From: CAYUBI01 sp964443005
Lineage (GTDB): Bacteria; Margulisbacteria; Riflemargulisbacteria; GWF2-35-9; CAYUBI01
DNA: 10,605 bases
Direction: 5' to 3'
NCBI GenBank assembly: GCA_964443005.1
Contig: CAYUBI010000079.1
Location: 1-10,605, forward strand
Position 1 is the first letter of the stretch. Each line of letters begins with the position of its first letter. Shown here one piece after another: positions 1-6,759 of this stretch. The notes below the pieces were generated by a model. It had not been told where the DNA came from, ran no database searches, and was given only the letters and a program-made list of their open reading frames with translations. Made by a program: the position numbers and the translations under genes.

Positions 1-935
1 TCTTTTTTTTTTTTTTTAGTTGCAACAAAATCTTTCATAGCTTGAATTGATTGGAGAAGTTGTTCCTTTTCTTTGCGTAAGGTTACCATACTATCTGTGA
101 GTTCTTTTTCCATTTTTTTGATATTAACTAAACGGCTTTCATTTTCGTAGGTTAAGTTTTTTACAGAGCCAACACGATCATAGAAGTTGTCATACTCTTT
201 TTTATAAAAATCAAACAAGTTTTGTTTGAATGAAAAGCCAATAGTAAAATTAGAATAGGGTACATCACCATAAGCACCATTATTGCCGCTTCGAAGTGGT
301 AATTGAGTTAATGCCATATTGATATCCAGAATTTCTGAAGGGCTAAATTTAAACCCAATATTATAATCGCGTCCGTCATATTCGAGAACTAGGCGACCAA
401 AGTCAAAGCCGTATCCAATACTTCCAAATAATCCAATCCAATCTTTAGGCGAAGTATTGTTATAAAATCGTCCTTCACCTATGCCAAGATTAATATCGAA
501 TTTCGCTCGTTTTATTGACATAACTCCGTATAATGACATATTGCTTTCGTATTTTTCATTAATAGAATCAAAAGTAGAAAGGATTTTTTTATCTGTAATA
601 TTATCAGCGCCTACTGCTAAATCAACATCGTCATATAAAAAGTTTCGGTAAACAAGCATGTTAAGATTACCCACAATCGTTGTGTTATTTAATCGAGTAA
701 TTCCAAAGCGAAAAAAGTCTGTTAAGGAATAATTCATAAAATAATCATCTTCCCAATAAATGCCAGATGGCAGGTTGTATGTTCCGTAGCAAGCACCAAA
801 CTCCAGTGTTCCCATGCGTGACATTAAGGCTGTTGGCGTGTTGATTTGTGTGTTGACTCGGTTAAAGAGCGCTGCAAAAGAAAAGCTGCTTAAGAAGATA
901 AGGGCAACGCTAACGATTTTGATAGAATGCTTCAT
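1..935 (-). CDS. Exported beta-rich (outer-membrane-like) protein with C-terminal coiled coil, 3' end cut off by window edge
   Basis: An open frame runs from ATG at 935 to the window edge (311 codons, no stop). It begins with a clear signal peptide (MKHSIKIVSVALIFLSSFSFA, likely cut after the last Ala). Residues about 30 to 240 are rich in alternating aromatic and polar segments (for example NLNMLVYRNFLYDDVDLAVG) of the sort found in outer-membrane barrels. From about residue 245 the sequence becomes charged and heptad-like (KKMEKELTDSMVTLRKEKEQ), a predicted coiled coil ending in a lysine run. Its ATG overlaps the upstream TGA as ATGA, so it is translationally coupled to the TPR protein and is the last visible member of the motor-like operon. 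The N-terminal part resembles that neighbour in layout (MG near the mature start; D-(I/V)-DLA/IALG followed by NI), suggesting paralogues. I recognise no named family. A barrel fold and role as an envelope anchor are inference. Confidence 0.8.
   Translation of the reverse strand, partial: MKHSIKIVSVALIFLSSFSFAALFNRVNTQINTPTALMSRMGTLEFGACYGTYNLPSGIYWEDDYFMNYSLTDFFRFGITRLNNTTIVGNLNMLVYRNFLYDDVDLAVGADNITDKKILSTFDSINEKYESNMSLYGVMSIKRAKFDINLGIGEGRFYNNTSPKDWIGLFGSIGYGFDFGRLVLEYDGRDYNIGFKFSPSEILDINMALTQLPLRSGNNGAYGDVPYSNFTIGFSFKQNLFDFYKKEYDNFYDRVGSVKNLTYENESRLVNIKKMEKELTDSMVTLRKEKEQLLQSIQAMKDFVATKKKKK
3..17 (-). repeat. 15-base homopolymer (A15 on the coding strand)
   Basis: An uninterrupted run of 15 T on the plus strand lies inside the exported coiled-coil gene. 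On the coding strand it is A15, read as five AAA lysine codons after VAT. Runs this long are prone to polymerase slippage in replication or transcription, and also to sequencing error. The reading frame beyond it is outside the window. Confidence 0.9.
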
Positions 936-2188
936 CGTTGTTTAGTTCCATTAATAGTTGAAATAGGCGCAATAGGAATAATCAACGAGGAATTTAGACT
1001 GGGGCTAGTCGTTGTAATCGGTTGTTGAATTACAGGTGACGTGAGTTCTGGAATTAAAGCGGGTACAGCTGTAGATTGTTTTTTGTCTTCGTGAAAATAG
1101 TGTGGATACTCTAGTTTAATGCGATTCAAATGATGTCTGAGTTCATCATTATTGGGTTCGATTTGTAAAGCAAATTTCCATTCGGAAATAGCTTGTTCAA
1201 TGTCATTTGTTTTATAATACAATGAACCGAGTCCTTGATGAATTAGAGATATTTTAGGTGTGAGTGAGTTGGCTATTTGATATTCGACTAAGGATTTTTT
1301 GAAATCATTTTGATAGTAAAATTCAGTTCCCCTTTGTAAGTGTAATAAAGCAGCTTTTAGCACGGATTCTTTTGAATCGCTAATCACAACTTCGGTTAAT
1401 CTATCTTTTTTTAGCTCGTCAAATAATTTTTTCTGAAAACTAGGTGATCCGATATATTCCAATGCTTTTAGTCGCGAATCAAGTGTGTTGATGAGCGTCC
1501 GGTCTTGTTTGGTTGCAGCTTGGGCTTCGTAACGTTTGACAACATCATTTTCATAATAAGATAAGCCCATATCTAGGATTTTTCGTGGTGAATTTAGCGA
1601 GCGGCCTGGTATTTCTTGGCTAAGAATAAACGAAAGGCTGTCTTGCATATTCCAGCGTAATCCACCAAATATTTGGTCATTGTCTGCAATGAGAAAAATA
1701 GAACCTGAATGAATTTGAATTTCAGCACCCATAAATAAACCACTACGATCCGAAGCTCCAGATAGTTTTTCAGCACCTAAAGTAAATTCGTAAAAGTCTC
1801 GATGATGTGTCCATACTAGAAACTCTTTGGGGATTTCGTGAAATAAAGGGAGTGTTGCCCCAATATTACGATATCCCAGAGCAATATCGTTTTCAGGGTC
1901 AGAGACTAGTGTATATTTAAAAGCAGCAACTAGTTTGCCTGCATCATATTCATTGGATAAACCCAGCGAAAGAACCTTAGTTATGGCTTGATTATAGTTT
2001 AGTTTTGAGCGAAGTCGATATTGTTGATCGCTGGGATCATAAATATATCCGAGATAATAACTGATACAAATATCGCCATACCCCATAGGTGTAGCTTTAG
2101 GTATGTCAACATCTTCACCGTACGAAGCAAAACTGAGAGATAAAAAAGCTAGATAAAGTGCAATAAAAATCAGTGGAAATTTATTCAT
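932..2188 (-). CDS. Exported beta-rich protein with C-terminal TPR repeats
   Basis: I chose ATG 2188 because it starts directly with a signal peptide (MNKFPLIFIALYLAFLSLSFA) and has GGGGA about 7 bases upstream. A longer in-frame ATG at 2230 lacks a ribosome site and would bury the signal peptide. Numbering from the long form, residues 48 to 235 are strand-like with many aromatics (GDICISYYLGYIYD, GSIFLIADNDQIFGGLRW). Residues 238 to 290 are helical. Residues 292 to 372 hold two TPR units (AALLHLQRGTEFYYQNDFKK; LGSLYYKTNDIEQAISEWKF, then ALQIEPNNDE), followed by a Pro/Thr/Ser-rich tail. The start overlaps the end of the FliM-like gene by 8 bases, and the TGA overlaps the next ATG, so it belongs to the motor-like operon. 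Export and TPRs are well supported. A barrel in the outer membrane and a scaffolding role are inference. No specific family was recognised. Confidence 0.85.
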   Translation of the reverse strand: MNKFPLIFIALYLAFLSLSFASYGEDVDIPKATPMGYGDICISYYLGYIYDPSDQQYRLRSKLNYNQAITKVLSLGLSNEYDAGKLVAAFKYTLVSDPENDIALGYRNIGATLPLFHEIPKEFLVWTHHRDFYEFTLGAEKLSGASDRSGLFMGAEIQIHSGSIFLIADNDQIFGGLRWNMQDSLSFILSQEIPGRSLNSPRKILDMGLSYYENDVVKRYEAQAATKQDRTLINTLDSRLKALEYIGSPSFQKKLFDELKKDRLTEVVISDSKESVLKAALLHLQRGTEFYYQNDFKKSLVEYQIANSLTPKISLIHQGLGSLYYKTNDIEQAISEWKFALQIEPNNDELRHHLNRIKLEYPHYFHEDKKQSTAVPALIPELTSPVIQQPITTTSPSLNSSLIIPIAPISTINGTKQR

Positions 2189-2903
2189 TAGATTTTCCCC
2201 GTTTAGATTTTTTTGTTTTGGGTAGTTCATGCGTTTGGGATGAATCAGCAGCTTTTGTAAGAGGAACCGTAGTAGTTACTGCAACATTGCCAATAAGAGA
2301 TAAGGCATTATCAATAAAATTTCTATTAGCTGACTTTTTTATGTCTGGTTTAATGGATAAATCATTGCTGAGTGTTGATAAGTCAGCGTCGTCAATAAAG
2401 GATAATGGCATACAAATGTAATATAATCCAATCTGAGTTTTTGTAATTTTTACTTCAAAAACCATTTCAATCACTTCATCGTCTGGTAAAAACAGATGAT
2501 AAAATTTTGGATTTTCAACGGATTTGGATACATAAAAATCAAACCCTTGTTTTTTATAAGCACGCAATACCCAATCTTCGAACATATCAATAAACCACAT
2601 TTCGGAAAAGGAAAACAAGTCATCAAATTCACGTTTTTCAACTAAACCTTCTCCGCCAAATATTCGGTTATTCAGTGCATAGATTATTGAGGAATCAAAT
2701 ACATGAATAATTTGAGTGCTATGTCGGTCTTTTGTTGCAAAGGTAAGATATTTTCTGTCGAGTTTTTGTAAAAAAATGTCATAGCGAATTTTATTGATAG
2801 ATTGAAAATCAATCATAAATACAAGTTTCAATTGCGTTGAAATAATGTCGCTTAATCCTAAGGCAACTAGTTTCAATGATTTTTGAAGTTCTGCTTGATT
2901 CAT
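2181..2903 (-). CDS. FliM-like rotor/switch protein lacking the SpoA domain
   Basis: The 240-residue product matches the middle (CheC-like) domain of the flagellar switch protein FliM. It has ALNNRIFGGEG at 76-86, like the FliM LFGG-G loop; a helix FSFSEMWFIDMFEDW at 97-111; and NPKFYHLFLPDDEVIEMVFE at 131-150 followed by YYICMPLSFI at 161-170, matching the NPQF...PPDE...F.V..CLPY pattern. Two usual parts are missing. The N-terminus has no acidic LSQ/EID-type motif for CheY-P binding. The C-terminal SpoA domain, which forms the C-ring base with FliN, is replaced by about 50 residues with only a possible first strand (NVAVTTTVPL) and a basic tail. FliM is normally about 330 residues. It starts in an ATGA overlap with motB. 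It probably sits on the cytoplasmic face bound to the FliG-like protein. The FliM middle-domain assignment is confident; the function is inferred. Confidence 0.8.
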   Translation of the reverse strand: MNQAELQKSLKLVALGLSDIISTQLKLVFMIDFQSINKIRYDIFLQKLDRKYLTFATKDRHSTQIIHVFDSSIIYALNNRIFGGEGLVEKREFDDLFSFSEMWFIDMFEDWVLRAYKKQGFDFYVSKSVENPKFYHLFLPDDEVIEMVFEVKITKTQIGLYYICMPLSFIDDADLSTLSNDLSIKPDIKKSANRNFIDNALSLIGNVAVTTTVPLTKAADSSQTHELPKTKKSKRGKSNE

Positions 2904-3670
2904 TTCGTTGATATTCCTTTGTTTGCAGATGTTGTTGTATTTTGAACTTTGTTCACAGTTACAATTTCAAGACCGCTATCTAAATTGCTAATAGCATTTA
3001 CGTTTATGCTGGGTTCTTCCCCGCTAATTGGCGTAAAAACTAATCGAACACGACGGTTTCGCGATCGGTTTTCTTCAGAATCATTTGCTGCAATGGGTTT
3101 AGTTGAACCAAATCCAACAATGTAACAATTATTCTCTTTAATACCCAAATCAATTAAAAAACGAACAACACTACTTGCACGTGCAGAGGATAATTCCCAA
3201 TTCGAGGGGAATTCCTTAACATGAATAGGTATATCATCCGTATGTCCTTCAACAATGATATTTGCTTCCAAAGATCCTAAAAAACCTCCAAGTTTTTGTA
3301 GAATTTCGCTGGCTGATTCTTTAAGCGTTGCAGAGGCTACATCAAATAGCATACCACTTGAGAAATCAATTTTCAAATCATGGCTGCCTTTTTCAACTGA
3401 AATAATATTTTGCAATTTTTCTTGTTCAATATAAGCTGTAATTTTTTGATACAATTCTTGTAATCGTAGCTGTTCTTCTTTAAATTTATTGATCATGTCA
3501 TCTTGTATTTTAACATCAAATACATCCATAAAGTTTTCAACTACTTTTGAAAACTTTTCTTCGTCTAAGGTTGACATTGAAAATAGTAAAACAAACATAA
3601 CCATTAACAGCGACACCATGTCCCCAAAGGACATGTAAAATTGGATCTTATTATTTCTTTTTCGAAGCAT
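2900..3670 (-). CDS. motB: MotB/PomB-type stator subunit with OmpA peptidoglycan-binding domain
   Basis: This is the peptidoglycan-anchored half of an ion-driven stator. A single membrane helix (about 12-33, MSFGDMVSLLMVMFVLLFS) carries the essential ion-binding Asp at position 17. The plug and linker region follows (34-100), then an OmpA domain (about 102-215) with EGHTDD (141-146), NWELSSARA (157-165) and NRRVRLVF (205-212), the peptidoglycan-contact signatures. The DMVSLLM stretch resembles sodium-type PomB more than E. coli MotB, so the coupling ion is open. The cytoplasmic N-terminus is short (about 11 residues), and a 44-residue Asn/Ser/Thr-rich tail follows the OmpA domain. The gene overlaps motA by 20 bases and hands over to the FliM-like gene through ATGA. 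MotB assignment is secure. Which rotor it drives is inferred from the operon. Confidence 0.95.
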   Translation of the reverse strand: MLRKRNNKIQFYMSFGDMVSLLMVMFVLLFSMSTLDEEKFSKVVENFMDVFDVKIQDDMINKFKEEQLRLQELYQKITAYIEQEKLQNIISVEKGSHDLKIDFSSGMLFDVASATLKESASEILQKLGGFLGSLEANIIVEGHTDDIPIHVKEFPSNWELSSARASSVVRFLIDLGIKENNCYIVGFGSTKPIAANDSEENRSRNRRVRLVFTPISGEEPSINVNAISNLDSGLEIVTVNKVQNTTTSANKGISTK

Positions 3671-4463
3671 GTTTCTTTCTTTCTGATTCAGATAAATATG
3701 TTAGCATTTTTTCTTTCACTAAAATATGTGAGTCACCTTTGGCTAGTGAAATAAGACCAACAACAATCATCTCATTAATTAATGATTCCTCGTCACTCAG
3801 AATTGCTAAGCGGCCAGCTAAAGGAACGAAAATTAAGTTAGTTAAGAATACTCCATAAAAGGTAGTTACCAAGGCAATTCCCATATTGGGACCAATAGTT
3901 TTGGGGTCATTAATGTTGGATAGCATCATAATAAGTCCAATTAATGTTCCTAGCAGTCCAAATCCAGGTGCATAACTCGCTAGCGTATCAAAAAATACAA
4001 TACCGAGTTCATGACGTTTTTGAATAGCGCGTAATTCATCTCGAAGTAGAGTATCCAATTCATGCGGATCTACTTTATCTAGAACTAGTAAAAATCCATG
4101 TTTTAGAAAATGATTTTTGATTCCTTCTACTTCGCTAACAATGGCTAGTTTTCCATCTGTTTTCATTTTTTCTGTCATGCCAACAACAGTTTCAATGACT
4201 TTTTCTGGAACAACTTTTTTCATGGAAAAAATGACCCGCATCCATGAGAAAACTTTCCAAATTTGAGTAATGGGGAAATTTACCAATGCAGCTGCACAGG
4301 TTCCACCAAATACAATAATCATAGCAGGAGGATCGAAAAAGAATTTCATTCCATTTTCAATTCCAATAGATGTGAATAAAATACCAACCCCTAATGCAAT
4401 TCCTAAAAATGTTGTAGGATCTGGTTTGTTTGCATATAAACTAGTACTTGGTTTAGTTCCCAT
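3651..4463 (-). CDS. motA: MotA/PomA-type stator subunit
   Basis: The 270-residue protein has the MotA layout: TM1 about 17-35, TM2 about 46-62, a cytoplasmic loop of about 95 residues, TM3 about 160-182 and TM4 about 194-216. Conserved signatures are LLRDELRAIQKRHE (139-152) before TM3; SYAPGFGLLGTLIGLIMML (163-181), with the ion-channel proline P166; and the TM4 proline in FVPLA (P214). The lysine-rich C-terminus is cytoplasmic. With MotB it forms the 5:2 ion-driven stator. A strong ribosome site (AGGAGG at 4475-4480, spacer 9-11) lies inside the last codons of the FliG-like gene. This is the best ribosome site in the operon and suggests high stator synthesis. It overlaps the FliG-like gene by 11 bases and motB by 20. 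It lacks the long helical tail of the ZorA defence protein. Confidence 0.95.
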   Translation of the reverse strand: MGTKPSTSLYANKPDPTTFLGIALGVGILFTSIGIENGMKFFFDPPAMIIVFGGTCAAALVNFPITQIWKVFSWMRVIFSMKKVVPEKVIETVVGMTEKMKTDGKLAIVSEVEGIKNHFLKHGFLLVLDKVDPHELDTLLRDELRAIQKRHELGIVFFDTLASYAPGFGLLGTLIGLIMMLSNINDPKTIGPNMGIALVTTFYGVFLTNLIFVPLAGRLAILSDEESLINEMIVVGLISLAKGDSHILVKEKMLTYLSESERKKHASKKK

Positions 4464-5451
4464 GGATTTTCACTCCTCCTTTTTTTTCTAATTCACGCGC
4501 AACATTAATAATGGTGCGGTGTGCGTCTTCAATTTCGTCATCATTAACCCGACCAGTTACTCCTTTTATTTCAGCATTAACGATTTCTTTCGTGCGATCA
4601 ACTAAGCAACGATCAATTTTTTCCTTTAATTCTGGTGAACATTTTTGAAGTGCAATAGCCATAGCACGATAATCTGCAATTTCAAACAGAATTGTTTGGA
4701 GTGTTGCATCAGGTAATGTATTAAAATCTTCAAAGTTAAAAATAAGATTTTGTATAGCAGTTCCCATTTTAGCGTCCCGTTTTAGAATTGTATTAACAAT
4801 TTCCGTACGACGCGTACTGTTCATTAATTCCAGTATGCTGGCTAATTTAGTAGCTTGGCCAGAATCTTCCATATGATCTGAAACATTCAGTATTTCAAAG
4901 TGATCTTCGAGTTTGTTTTCAAAAGTATCCATTAGTTTGAAGTTTGGGATTTCTACTTGTGTAATAATTTTGCTGTTAAATGTATCATCCATTTTTGAAA
5001 GAATATAGGCAGCTGATTTTTGATTAAGGTAACTAAAAATAAATAATCGAACTTGATCTGATTCTTTTTTGAAATAAAGATAAATGAGTTCGGGTGATAA
5101 ATTATTTAGAAATTTGAAACGATCACTGCGTTGAATAAAATAATCTTTGCTGGACATGCCAAATGAATTTTTAAGAATATCTTCAGAAAGGCCCATGCCA
5201 CCAAACATAGATTGTTTGGCTACTGCTAAATTATGAAATTCTTTGAGCGAATTTTCTGTTAGTTCTGTAGAAACTTGTCCCATGCGTGCAATAGTTTTAA
5301 TTAGATTTTTTGATTTGTCTTCACCAATAGCTAAAAATATTTCTTTGGTGACTCCAGGCATTGTTGATTCTAAAGCAATCATCACTGCTGCAGCTTTTTC
5401 AAGTTTGCCATCATTTTCGTGATGATCGTTATCTAGTTCCATATTTATCAT
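4453..5451 (-). CDS. FliG-like rotor protein
   Basis: All three FliG segments are visible in 332 residues. The N-domain (about 16-105) begins KLEKAAAVMIALE, like KAAILLLSLG in FliG. The middle domain (about 110-190) contains ESDQVRLFIFSYLNQKSAAY, matching the EHPQ...ILSYL...AAE block. The C-domain (about 203-325) has LIFNFEDFNTL, then LQTILFEIAD, then AIALQKCSPELKEKI, and ends ARELEKKGGVKI. FliG couples the MS ring (FliF) to the stators. Where FliG usually has (I/L)QRLLREVD in the torque helix, here it is LQTILFEIA, so the usual Arg is Thr253 and a Lys/Arg just before (I/L)MF.F is Asn235. The first ATG shares a base with the fliF-like TAA (TAATG). A second ATG at 5442 (MELDNDHH) fits the GAAGGA ribosome site better, so the true N-terminus may be three residues shorter. 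Family assignment is secure; a flagellar role is not. Confidence 0.9.
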   Translation of the reverse strand: MINMELDNDHHENDGKLEKAAAVMIALESTMPGVTKEIFLAIGEDKSKNLIKTIARMGQVSTELTENSLKEFHNLAVAKQSMFGGMGLSEDILKNSFGMSSKDYFIQRSDRFKFLNNLSPELIYLYFKKESDQVRLFIFSYLNQKSAAYILSKMDDTFNSKIITQVEIPNFKLMDTFENKLEDHFEILNVSDHMEDSGQATKLASILELMNSTRRTEIVNTILKRDAKMGTAIQNLIFNFEDFNTLPDATLQTILFEIADYRAMAIALQKCSPELKEKIDRCLVDRTKEIVNAEIKGVTGRVNDDEIEDAHRTIINVARELEKKGGVKIHGN

Positions 5452-6659
5452 TATCCTTCAAGCCAAAGTAAAATATCTTTGGCAAATTCCTTAGGTTTTG
5501 TTTTCGCTAGTGAGGTTAATTCTTCGCGAATGAGTTGTTCCTGACTTCCTTTGATTTCTATTTGACGTTTTTGGTCTTCTTCTGCTTGTAACTGGCTTTG
5601 AAGCAATAGTTGTTGCTTCTTTTGTGCGTTTCCTTTTATGTAGATCCAGATTGCGATTAAACAACCCATTAGAGCAATGCCGCCTAGCAAATACACTTGG
5701 TATTCTGCGATTAACCTTCCAATGATTTGTTTTGTTTTGCCAAAGGCATTCCATTTATCTGGAAATTTGTATACAACATCATTGATTTGATCACCGCGTT
5801 GATTATTAAATCCTACCACACCCATAACAAGTTTATTAATAGTGCCTTCTTCCATGCCTAATTCTTCTAAACGGTCTTTATTTAGAACCAAATTGACAAC
5901 CATTGCTTTAATTTGATTGTTTGGGACAGATATTGTTTCCTGAGTTTCATTATAGTATTGTTTTGCAGTAGATTCTTCGATAGAGTAGTTTGTTTTTTGC
6001 TGTTCGTCTATTTGATTGTTTTTCTTTTCTTCTTGTTCAGTTGCAATTAGTTTTGAAGGAGTTTTATTGATTTCTTTTGATTGAGCTGGAAGATTTTTTT
6101 CAGGTTGATCTTCATAATTTGGAAAACCTGGTAGTGCTAGCGTTGGTCTGTCATTTTCAAGTAAAAGAAGCCCTGGAAGCTTTTGTATGACATTGCCTTC
6201 AGAATCTACAAATTTTGTTTTGGGGCCAGACGTATTGCCAGATTGAGAACCTATTGATTTTTGTGCGTTAGTCGCTTCTTTGGCTTCTTCGTATTTTTTG
6301 GAACTAATTTCTTTAACTTGGTGAGGGTCATAACTCAGCACTTTTGTTTCTTTACTAAAAGAATGAAAGTCTAAATATACAGTTACGTAATAGTTGTCGT
6401 GACCGACAACACGATCAAGTAAAACTTCTGCACTTTTTTGGATAAACAATTGTTGTTGTTGTTCACGAGGAATACTAGTTGAGAAAATGTCTTTAGGGTA
6501 TAGGTGTGCTGATCGGCTGGCAACGTATTGAGTTGCTAAAACTGCTATCACAACTAAGATTAATGATGATGCGAATAAATATGCCTTTTTCATAAGCCCC
6601 CTCGACTTATTATCATCATATAAATTTTTTTGCCCAATGTCCACATAATGCATGTTCAT
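5451..6659 (-). CDS. FliF-like MS-ring protein reduced to RBM3 and the FliG-binding tail
   Basis: The 402-residue product has TM1 at about 25-46, then goes straight into the RBM3 region of FliF. Residues 71-130 (AEVLLDRVVGHDNYYVTVYL; LSYDP) match the FliF block VxPxVGxxNxxAxVxxDxDF...YDP. A Gln/Asn/Glu-rich insert follows (135-230), then KQYYNETQETISVPNNQIKA and GVVGFNNQRGDQINDVVY (280-297), matching VGF...RGDxVxV. TM2 is at about 321-342, and the C-terminal tail (LAKTKPKEFAKDILLWLEG) is the FliG-binding helix. RBM1 and RBM2, present in canonical FliF of about 550 residues, are absent. Three starts are possible: ATG 6659 (no ribosome site), 6653 (AGGA 7 bases upstream) and 6593 (GAGGGG just upstream, starting MKKAYLF at the membrane helix). 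It is the first gene of the motor-like operon. FliF homology is well supported; ring assembly is inference. Confidence 0.88.
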   Translation of the reverse strand: MNMHYVDIGQKNLYDDNKSRGLMKKAYLFASSLILVVIAVLATQYVASRSAHLYPKDIFSTSIPREQQQQLFIQKSAEVLLDRVVGHDNYYVTVYLDFHSFSKETKVLSYDPHQVKEISSKKYEEAKEATNAQKSIGSQSGNTSGPKTKFVDSEGNVIQKLPGLLLLENDRPTLALPGFPNYEDQPEKNLPAQSKEINKTPSKLIATEQEEKKNNQIDEQQKTNYSIEESTAKQYYNETQETISVPNNQIKAMVVNLVLNKDRLEELGMEEGTINKLVMGVVGFNNQRGDQINDVVYKFPDKWNAFGKTKQIIGRLIAEYQVYLLGGIALMGCLIAIWIYIKGNAQKKQQLLLQSQLQAEEDQKRQIEIKGSQEQLIREELTSLAKTKPKEFAKDILLWLEG

Positions 6660-6723
6660 GTCCTAGAGTTTGCCCGAGATTTTTTGTTCTAAACATAGGA
6701 AACAGGCATATTTTTATATATCG

Positions 6724-6743
6724 AAAAAAACGGGTACATCCGT
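6724..6743 (-). terminator. Possible weak intrinsic terminator after the ATPase gene
   Basis: Read on the minus strand, ACGG, a six-base loop and CCGT are followed directly by a T run. It lies 16 bases past the ATPase stop and before the motor-like operon. The stem is only four base pairs, so this would be a leaky terminator at best. Confidence 0.3.
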
Positions 6744-6759
6744 GAGCATTAAAATTATT

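Noticed and set aside
2181..2240. Frameshift truncating a SpoA domain off the FliM-like gene
   Set aside because: The sequence after the stop is immediately occupied by the signal peptide of the next gene with its own ribosome site, leaving no room for a hidden SpoA remainder.
2173..2421. Plus-strand open frame over the FliM-like gene 3' end
   Set aside because: It is antisense to a conserved-domain gene, has no ribosome site or recognisable motif, and the same holds for plus-strand frames at 4270-4491 and 7816-7998.
2900..4463. Zorya-type defence stator (ZorA/ZorB)
   Set aside because: MotA lacks the long cytoplasmic helical tail of ZorA, no ZorC/ZorD-like genes are adjacent, and the neighbours are FliG-, FliM- and FliF-like.
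2900..4463. TolQ/TolR or ExbB/ExbD energy-transfer pair
   Set aside because: The four-helix MotA layout with SYAPGFG...GTLIGLI and a MotB with a full OmpA domain are specific to Mot-type stators.
5491..5754. Small basic open frame inside the fliF-like gene
   Set aside because: It lies in another frame of a well-supported gene and its Arg/Lys/Ser-rich sequence is a by-product of that gene's composition.
5451..6659. SctJ/YscJ-type injectisome ring lipoprotein
   Set aside because: There is no lipoprotein signal, and the RBM3 block plus the C-terminal FliG-binding tail are FliF features absent from SctJ.
6660..6759. Sigma-28 or sigma-54 flagellar promoter before the fliF-like gene
   Set aside because: I found neither a TAAA...GCCGATAA nor a TGGCAC...TTGC pattern, and no convincing sigma-70 pair either; the stretch is AT-rich with one weak hairpin.
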